In this document: one piece after another, positions 58,527 to 64,000 of the stretch
Position numbering within the stretch: position 1 is the first letter of the stretch
Layout of the letters: the number at the start of each line of letters is the position of its first letter
NCBI RefSeq assembly: GCF_014322795.1
Contig: NZ_JAASTT010000008.1
Coordinates: forward strand, 1 to 64,000
From: Paenilisteria portnoyi
GTDB lineage: Bacteria; Bacillota; Bacilli; Lactobacillales; Listeriaceae
DNA: 64,000 bases
Direction of reading: 5' to 3'
Made by a program: the position numbers and the translations under genes
Notes under the pieces: model-generated
The model's database searches: none
The model's input: the letters and a program-made list of their open reading frames with translations, nothing else
What the model was told of the DNA's origin: nothing

Positions 58527-59393
58527 TTACCCAATGGTAATCGTATATTCGCTTGAAAAGTCTGCACCCACAGCTAACTCTTCAATCCCTAACTTATCCT
58601 TAAGTTCCACAGACTCACCTTTTGTATCCGCAATGCCAAACCAAGGCTCGATACATAAGAACGGCGCACCTGGCTTCGGAGTCCAAATCCCAACATATTT
58701 AAACTCTGGAAATGCTACCTTCACAAAATGGCGATTTTTTCGCGAGCGAATCGTTACCTCATTTTTCATCAAACCTTCAAAAATCAGTGCATCATTTCCG
58801 AATAACTCATAATTCAGAGGTAATTTCTTCGCATTCGCTATTTTCTTCTTCTCTCCCGATAAATATGGCCCAGAAAGCGTCAGCGAATCGAGTTGCTCCT
58901 CAGCCCCAAATTCCAAATAATAGTCCTCAAAAACCTCACCTGGCACAAACGGCACATTAAAAGCAGGGTGCGCGCCAATTGAGAAATACATCGTCTTATC
59001 GTCCAAATTCATCACATGATAGCCAACGTGAATCGTTCCACCTTCAATCCGGTAAGAAATTTCCAAAGCAAAACGAAATGGATATATGGCAAGTGAATTC
59101 GCATCAGACTCCAATCGTAATGTAATCGATTGCTCCCCTTGCTCCGTCACATGAAATAGGCGATCACGCGCAAAGCCATGTTGGCCCAAATGAAATGGCT
59201 TACCATTCACCAAATACGTATCCTCTACTAAGCGACCCACCGTCGGGAATAATACAGGAGAATGTCTCGCCCAAAAAGCACCATCCGCATGCCATAAAAA
59301 CTCTTTTTCCGAATTCTTATCAAATATTCGTGTTAACTCCGCACCATCTTCTTTTAATTCTACCAGTATCGCATCGTTTTCTAATTTTAGCAT
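58527..59393 (-). CDS. aldose 1-epimerase family protein (LacX-like)
   Basis: 288 residues, galactose mutarotase-like beta-sandwich. Active-site His in LGQHGFARD and IGAHPAFNVP and a C-terminal Glu (LCIEPWFG). It should interconvert sugar anomers; LacX group substrate unknown. Its ATG at 59393 overlaps the yneQ stop, so they are coupled. Last gene of the yneP-yneQ-mutarotase run. Confidence 0.9.
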   Translation of the reverse strand: MLKLENDAILVELKEDGAELTRIFDKNSEKEFLWHADGAFWARHSPVLFPTVGRLVEDTYLVNGKPFHLGQHGFARDRLFHVTEQGEQSITLRLESDANSLAIYPFRFALEISYRIEGGTIHVGYHVMNLDDKTMYFSIGAHPAFNVPFVPGEVFEDYYLEFGAEEQLDSLTLSGPYLSGEKKKIANAKKLPLNYELFGNDALIFEGLMKNEVTIRSRKNRHFVKVAFPEFKYVGIWTPKPGAPFLCIEPWFGIADTKGESVELKDKLGIEELAVGADFSSEYTITIG

Positions 59394-59707
59394 TATTTAT
59401 CACCATTCAAATGAAATCGCTCTAACTGATCCCATTCGCCTTCTTTTTTTAGTACTGTTCGCTGTATATCTCCAAACAAATCATAATGAGGATAGGCTCC
59501 GTGCCGTCTGTCAATCCATTCTGGTTTAAAACCGTACGTCGCACCCCATGATTCAAGTTTCGCTATATTCGCACAAGCAGCTTTTGTCACCGTTTTCGAA
59601 TCAGGAAAACGATCATCCAACCAATAATGCGTTAAAAACGCGATTTCACCACTGTCCGCTCGTTTTTTCCATGCCTCTAGTTCTGCTCGTCTTACACCAA
59701 AAGCCAT
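59393..59707 (-). CDS. yneQ: YneQ-like conserved protein
   Basis: 104 residues from the ATG at 59707 (GGTGAGG before); an in-frame ATG at 59716 has no such spacing. Begins MAFGVRRAELEAWKKRA and has HYWLDDRFPDSKTVTKAAC and a C-terminal HGAYPHYDLFGDIQR. Conserved in Firmicutes, always small, function unknown. It sits 15 bases after the thioesterase. Confidence 0.85.
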   Translation of the reverse strand: MAFGVRRAELEAWKKRADSGEIAFLTHYWLDDRFPDSKTVTKAACANIAKLESWGATYGFKPEWIDRRHGAYPHYDLFGDIQRTVLKKEGEWDQLERFHLNGDK

Positions 59708-59722
59708 TATCCTCACCTACCA

Positions 59723-60145
59723 TTACGATTTCATTGCTTCTAAATAGGCCTCATGCCACGTTGGGAAAGTCCGCCTTGTGCTCACGGGTTTAAAATCAGC
59801 TTTTCGAACCGCAATGTGCTCCGTCTCACCAGAAATATGTATGTCATTGCCGCCCTCTTGCCTGATTTCATATCCATAAACAATCCGAAAACCATCATAT
59901 GATTTAATCCACGTCTTCACAACCGCTTTTTGCCCATACTTCATGGCTTGCTTATACGAAATATGCACATCTAAAACTGGCGAAATATAACCTTCTTGCT
60001 CCATATCAAAATAGCGCAATCCAATGCTCTCCAGAAAATCCGTACGTCCAATCTCCATCCACACTAAGTAATTCGCATGATAGACAATACCCATTTGATC
60101 TGTCTCCGCGTACCTTACCACAATTGTCGACTCATGATACTTCAT
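59723..60145 (-). CDS. yneP: YbgC/FadM-family acyl-CoA thioesterase (YneP)
   Basis: 140 residues, hot-dog fold. Catalytic Asp in YAETDQMGIVYHANYLVW at about residue 15, then a VLDVHISYKQ strand. It splits short acyl-CoA thioesters. AAGGAGGG precedes the ATG. First gene of the operon with yneQ and the mutarotase. Confidence 0.92.
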   Translation of the reverse strand: MKYHESTIVVRYAETDQMGIVYHANYLVWMEIGRTDFLESIGLRYFDMEQEGYISPVLDVHISYKQAMKYGQKAVVKTWIKSYDGFRIVYGYEIRQEGGNDIHISGETEHIAVRKADFKPVSTRRTFPTWHEAYLEAMKS

Positions 60146-60189
60146 CTAGCTTTCCCTCCTTCCATTCATAATCTCCATTTTACCACGAC

Positions 60190-60226
60190 AAAAAAACTTC
60201 CACAATTATAATAATCGCGGAAGTTT
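60190..60226 (-). terminator. terminator of the codV-clpQ-clpY-codY operon
   Basis: AAACTTCC..ATTAT pairs with ATAAT..GGAAGTTT on the minus strand, T-run after. It lies about 20 bases past the codY stop. Confidence 0.85.
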
Positions 60227-60244
60227 CTCAAATCTATTTTTTAA

Positions 60245-61024
60245 TCAATGATTTTTTAATTTTTCTAATTCTACTAGGAATTTATCATTCAAGACACGGA
60301 TAAATGTACCTTTCATTCCAAGCGAACGAGAATCAATAACGCCAGCACTCTCTAATTTACGAAGCGCATTAACGATAACAGAACGAGTAATACCTACACG
60401 GTCAGCAATTTTAGAAGCAACAAGAAGGCCTTCTTTACCGTTTAATTCATCAAAGATATGCTCAATCGCTTCTAACTCACTGTAAGAAAGCGAGCTGATT
60501 GCCATTTGAACAACCGCACGGCTACGCGCTTCTTCTTCAATTTCTTCTGCTTTTTCATGTAAAATTTCCATTCCAACAACTGTTCCCCCGTACTCTGCAA
60601 GCAACAAGTCATCATCCGTGAAATCATTTTCTAAACGAGAAAGAATCAATGTACCAAGACGTTCCCCACCACCGACAATAGGAACAATCGTCGTTAAACC
60701 TTTGACAAAAAGGTCACTATTCTCAATCGGGAAAGCTGTGTATTGGCTAGAAACCTCTAAGTTAGAAGATGTTTCATTCACATTGAAAAGACTATTTGTG
60801 TACTCTTCAGGAAATTGGCGTTCCACTAACATTTGTTTCATGCGAGCATTTTCGATTGGTAAAACTTCTGAGTAACCAAGTAGTTTCCCTTTACGGCTCA
60901 CGACATACGTATTTGCTTCGATAACATCCGCTAACGTATCAGCCATTTCTTTGAAGTTAACCGTTTTACCTGCTGCATTTTGTAACATGGCATTAATTTT
61001 TCTTGTTTTTGCTAATAAGTTCAT
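60245..61024 (-). CDS. codY: global regulator CodY
   Basis: 259 residues. N-terminal GAF domain that binds branched-chain amino acids ([15 protein letters not shown] start), C-terminal winged helix ([20 protein letters not shown], about 204-223). With GTP and isoleucine it represses growth-phase genes and helps virulence control in Listeria. AGGAGG precedes the ATG. Last gene of its operon. Confidence 0.98.
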   Translation of the reverse strand: MNLLAKTRKINAMLQNAAGKTVNFKEMADTLADVIEANTYVVSRKGKLLGYSEVLPIENARMKQMLVERQFPEEYTNSLFNVNETSSNLEVSSQYTAFPIENSDLFVKGLTTIVPIVGGGERLGTLILSRLENDFTDDDLLLAEYGGTVVGMEILHEKAEEIEEEARSRAVVQMAISSLSYSELEAIEHIFDELNGKEGLLVASKIADRVGITRSVIVNALRKLESAGVIDSRSLGMKGTFIRVLNDKFLVELEKLKNH

Positions 61025-61044
61025 TATTAGTCCTCCTAAAATTT

Positions 61045-62439
61045 TTATAAAATAAATTGCGTTAAATCTTTATCCATCATAATCGTGGCTAATTTGTCGT
61101 TTACATAACTTTCTGTTACCGTGACAGATTCTAGTGTAATCTCTGGCGCTTCAAAAAGCAAGTCTTCTAGCAATTTTTCTAGAATCGTATGCAATCTTCT
61201 GGCACCAATGTTGTCCGTTTCTTGGTTGATGTGAAAGGCGATTTCAGCTAATCGCTCTACGGCTTCCTTCGTAAAGATAAGTTCAATATCTTCTGTCTTC
61301 AGTAATGCTTTATATTGTTTAATTAGCGCATTATCCGGCTCCGTTAAAATTTTCACGAAATCTTCTTGGGATAATTTATCTAACTCAATCCTAATTGGGA
61401 AACGTCCTTGTAACTCAGGAATAAGATCTGACGGTTTGGACATATGAAATGCTCCAGCCGCGATGAAAAGAATATATTCCGTATTAATCGTGCCGTATTT
61501 TGTCGCGATTTGTGATCCTTCTACAATCGGTAAAATATCTCGTTGCACACCCTCACGTGATACTTGTGCATTACCGCCACCTTGACCGCTTGCAATTTTG
61601 TCAATTTCATCGATGAAAATAATACCCATTTGTTCTGCACGTAGAATCGCTTCTGCAGCAACCTCATCTTGATCAATTAACTTCGAAGCCTCATCTTCAA
61701 ACAAGATTTTGCGTGCCGCTTTTACGGTTACTTTGCGTTTTTTCATTTTTGACGGAAATAGGCCTGAAAAAGTGTCTTGCATACCGCTCATCTGATCCAT
61801 TCCAACACCACGGAACATGTCAGCAATGGGACTTTGCTGCTCTTTCACCTCAACTGTCACATAATCATTATCGAGGTCACCACTCTTTAACTGCCATTCG
61901 ATTTGACTGCGTTTTGAGCGCACTGAATCATCCTCAGGTTCGGCTTCTTCTTCCTGCTGATTTCCACCACCAAAAAGCATTTCCAATGGGTTTTGCGATG
62001 TCTGTTTTTGCTTCTTCTTACTTGGCGCAAGCAATTTCACAAGACGTTTTTCCGCATTCTCCTCCGCTTTCACACGAACGGTTTGCATTTTTTCCTCTTT
62101 CACCAAACGAACAGAAACCTCCACAAGATCACGGACCATGGACTCTACATCACGCCCAACATACCCAACCTCTGTAAATTTCGTTGCTTCGACTTTGGAA
62201 AATGGTGCCCGAACGATTTTAGCGATACGGCGAGCAATTTCCGTTTTTCCGACACCAGTTGGCCCAATCATCAGAATATTTTTAGGAATAACTTCATCCC
62301 TGATCTCGTCTGCCATCAATGAACGGCGATAGCGATTCCGGAGTGCCACTGCGACTGACTTCTTAGCACCCGTTTGCCCAATGATGTACTGGTCTAATTT
62401 TTCTACGATTTGGCGTGGCGTTAAATTAATAGTTGACAA
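61045..62439 (-). CDS. hslU: ATP-dependent protease ATPase subunit HslU (ClpY)
   Basis: 464 residues from a TTG at 62439. Walker [14 protein letters not shown], the GYVGRDVE pore loop and the Walker [12 protein letters not shown] are all present, with an acidic insertion ([12 protein letters not shown]) as usual for the I domain. It unfolds proteins for HslV. Thirteen bases separate it from hslV. Confidence 0.97.
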   Translation of the reverse strand: MSTINLTPRQIVEKLDQYIIGQTGAKKSVAVALRNRYRRSLMADEIRDEVIPKNILMIGPTGVGKTEIARRIAKIVRAPFSKVEATKFTEVGYVGRDVESMVRDLVEVSVRLVKEEKMQTVRVKAEENAEKRLVKLLAPSKKKQKQTSQNPLEMLFGGGNQQEEEAEPEDDSVRSKRSQIEWQLKSGDLDNDYVTVEVKEQQSPIADMFRGVGMDQMSGMQDTFSGLFPSKMKKRKVTVKAARKILFEDEASKLIDQDEVAAEAILRAEQMGIIFIDEIDKIASGQGGGNAQVSREGVQRDILPIVEGSQIATKYGTINTEYILFIAAGAFHMSKPSDLIPELQGRFPIRIELDKLSQEDFVKILTEPDNALIKQYKALLKTEDIELIFTKEAVERLAEIAFHINQETDNIGARRLHTILEKLLEDLLFEAPEITLESVTVTESYVNDKLATIMMDKDLTQFIL

Positions 62440-62452
62440 ATCGAGTCCCTCC

Positions 62453-62980
62453 TTACAATTGTTCTACAATAATATTATCATTCGTAAACACGCAAATTTC
62501 CGATGCAATATCTAGCGCATTCCTAGCAATATCTTTCGCCTCTAACCGATCACCGTCGAAACGCTTCATCGCTCGTCCAGCAGCCAATGCATAATTACCG
62601 CCAGAACCAATTGCTAAAATGCCATCATCCGGTTCGATAACTTCACCAGTTCCCGACACTAACAATAATTTTTCATCGTTCATGACGATTAACATCGCTT
62701 CTAGTTTACGCAAAACATTATCACTGCGCCATTGCTTAGCAAGTTCCACTGCCGCACGCTCTAAGTTGCCATTATATTCATTCAGCTTTCCTTCAAACTT
62801 TTCAAACAGGGTAAAAGCGTCCGCAACAGAGCCTGCAAAACCAGCCACTACTCTATCATGAAAAAGGCGCCTTACTTTCTTAGCCGTGTGTTTCATCACG
62901 ACAGAATTTCCTAATGTTACTTGTCCGTCTCCAGCCATTGCTGACTTGCCATTGTGACTAATTGCAAAAATCGTTGTCAA
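62453..62980 (-). CDS. hslV: ATP-dependent protease subunit HslV (ClpQ)
   Basis: 175 residues from a TTG at 62980 (TGGAGGCG before). Begins [20 protein letters not shown], so after Met removal the first residue is Thr, the standard HslV nucleophile. B. subtilis CodW carries a short extension and an N-terminal Ser instead. Lys33-type residue and the [13 protein letters not shown] pocket are clear. Works with HslU as a two-ring protease. Confidence 0.95.
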   Translation of the reverse strand: MTTIFAISHNGKSAMAGDGQVTLGNSVVMKHTAKKVRRLFHDRVVAGFAGSVADAFTLFEKFEGKLNEYNGNLERAAVELAKQWRSDNVLRKLEAMLIVMNDEKLLLVSGTGEVIEPDDGILAIGSGGNYALAAGRAMKRFDGDRLEAKDIARNALDIASEICVFTNDNIIVEQL

Positions 62981-63008
62981 TTTCGATACGCCTCCATTTC
63001 TTAAAAAA

Positions 63009-63911
63009 TCAAGCTCTTGGATGATGTTTCATGTACGTTTCCTTCAAATGTTCCTTCGTGACATGTGTATAAATCTGAGTAGAAGAAAGACTTGCATGCC
63101 CTAACAATTCCTGTACCGTTCGCATATCTGCACCATTATTCAGCAAATCAGTCGCAAATGTATGTCGCAACATGTGAGGGTGAATCTTTCTTGTTAGAGA
63201 AGCCTTCTCAATCACTTTGCTCAAACAATAACGAATACCTCTTGCCGTCAACGGGTCACCATAATGATTTATCAATAACGCTTGATGCTCCTTCGCATGG
63301 TGCTCCGTCAAAATAGCGCGCCCGCCTTTTGTATAATCATTCACAGCATCTAGCGCAAAAGCACCAAATGGAACGTACCTTTCCTTGTTTCCTTTTCCCC
63401 TAATTAAAATAGCTTGATAGGTTTGGTCAATGTCAGGCAACAAAATTCCCGCGCACTCACTCACACGAATTCCAGTAGCATACAATAATTCAAGCAAAGC
63501 TCGGTCTCGTAAAGTCAATGGGTCATTGTTCGCATACACAACATCAAACAGTGCCTCCATTTCCTTTGAATAGAAAAATTTGGGTAATCGCAACTGTTTT
63601 TTGGCATGCGAAACAAAGGCAAACGGATTCTCATTCATAACTTTTTCTCGTAGCAAAAAGGCATAGAAACTGCGCAAACTTGAAATTTTCCGAGCTACAG
63701 TTGTACGGGCAAATTCCTGTTTGCGTAAATATGTGAGATATAGCCTAACATCCATATACGTCACATCTGTAAAATGATTAATCGATTCCTCCACCATAAA
63801 TACATGAAAATCACGAATATCATGAATATAATTGATATTAGTATGTTCTGAATAATTGCGCTCGGTGCTTAAATAATTACTAAACTCCTGCTCCCAATTT
63901 CGCCCAGTCAT
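63009..63911 (-). CDS. xerC: tyrosine recombinase XerC-like (CodV)
   Basis: 300 residues from the ATG at 63911 (GAGAGGTG before it); longer open frames reach 63968. Phage-integrase SAM-like domain, then the catalytic set: Arg in ATGIRVSE, Lys in GKGNKER, HMLRHTF and [14 protein letters not shown] with the Tyr nucleophile. It resolves chromosome dimers at dif with a XerD partner. First gene of the codV-clpQ-clpY-codY operon, as in Bacillus. Confidence 0.96.
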   Translation of the reverse strand: MTGRNWEQEFSNYLSTERNYSEHTNINYIHDIRDFHVFMVEESINHFTDVTYMDVRLYLTYLRKQEFARTTVARKISSLRSFYAFLLREKVMNENPFAFVSHAKKQLRLPKFFYSKEMEALFDVVYANNDPLTLRDRALLELLYATGIRVSECAGILLPDIDQTYQAILIRGKGNKERYVPFGAFALDAVNDYTKGGRAILTEHHAKEHQALLINHYGDPLTARGIRYCLSKVIEKASLTRKIHPHMLRHTFATDLLNNGADMRTVQELLGHASLSSTQIYTHVTKEHLKETYMKHHPRA

Positions 63912-63939
63912 CACATTTATACACCTCTCAAACAAGTCC

Positions 63940-63968
63940 ATCGTATCACACATGGTGTGATGTTGCAA
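63940..63968 (-). promoter_or_regulatory. codV operon promoter with operator in the spacer
   Basis: Minus strand: TTGCAA (63963-63968), 17-base spacer, TACGAT (63940-63945). The spacer is a perfect inverted repeat ATCACAC-ATG-GTGTGAT (63945-63961), so a dimeric repressor could shut it. Which factor binds is unknown. Confidence 0.5.
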
Positions 63969-64000
63969 TAATTTTATACATTTTTCGCAACCTTTCGAAT

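Noticed and set aside
1..64000. CRISPR arrays, tRNA, rRNA and insertion sequences
   Set aside because: No regularly spaced repeats, no tRNA cloverleaf or CCA ends noticed, no transposase and no terminal inverted repeats were seen on reading both strands; a tool scan could still find a weak case.

Overview
The window is chromosomal DNA of a low-GC Gram-positive bacterium of the Listeriaceae. The gene order codV-clpQ-clpY-codY, parE-parC, luxS-oatA-like, glpD-miaA-hfq-hflX-glnR-glnA and lexA-yneA-tkt is that of Listeria. It does not look like L. monocytogenes itself: extra genes sit between the core genes, no internalin genes lie beside luxS, and blocks that I remember as far apart in L. monocytogenes are joined here. 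The species cannot be named from this window. I saw no rRNA or tRNA gene, CRISPR array or insertion sequence.

Layout. 1-2.7 kb (minus strand) is an accessory polymorphic-toxin array: a secreted toxin with a pretoxin linker and a C-terminal deaminase domain, its probable immunity gene, a frameshifted small gene, and the start of a second toxin gene whose 5' end is a near copy of the first. 2.7-4.7 kb is an AT-rich two-gene unit: a Beta-family protein on the plus strand overlaps, tail to tail, a gene for a small nuclease-like (sce7726-type) protein. 4.8-6.7 kb is rpsB-tsf. 6.8-11.6 kb holds a membrane-fused multicopper oxidase and adhE. 11.8-14.5 kb holds small enzymes (methyltransferase, VOC protein, tag, aldo-keto reductase). 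14.6-17.4 kb is aconitase with a CcpC-type operator. 17.5-26.6 kb runs leftward from sbcD-sbcC through a GNAT enzyme and a SWIM/SNF2 helicase to a YflT-like protein and a lytic transglycosylase. 26.8-29.3 kb holds a PlsC-like acyltransferase, two paralogous lipoproteins and CcdC. 29.3-33.2 kb is a heterodimeric ABC exporter behind a leader-peptide attenuator. 33.2-39.2 kb holds an M20 amidohydrolase, yneF, tkt, a DUF896 gene, a zinc-ribbon MscL and the divergent SOS pair yneA/lexA. 39.3-45.2 kb is glnR-glnA and hfq-hflX-ynbB with miaA upstream. 45.3-48.5 kb is glycerol metabolism (glpD, glycerophosphodiesterase) plus an orphan gene. 48.8-57.7 kb holds an OatA-like acetyltransferase, luxS, topoisomerase IV, a CoA-binding protein and an NCS2 permease. 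57.9-63.9 kb holds plsY, a mutarotase-yneQ-thioesterase operon and codY-hslU-hslV-xerC.

Control sites are unusually readable. They include a consensus glnRA promoter overlapped by GlnR boxes, LexA boxes between yneA and lexA, a CcpC dyad and half-site at acnA, a Rex-like operator and leader hairpins at adhE, a terminator in the glpD leader that suggests antitermination, an attenuator before the ABC exporter, and a perfect inverted repeat inside the codV promoter spacer. The best candidates for undescribed biology are the toxin array with its recombining 5' module (0-2.7 kb), the convergent Beta/nuclease pair (3-4.6 kb), and the leader-controlled exporter (29-33 kb).
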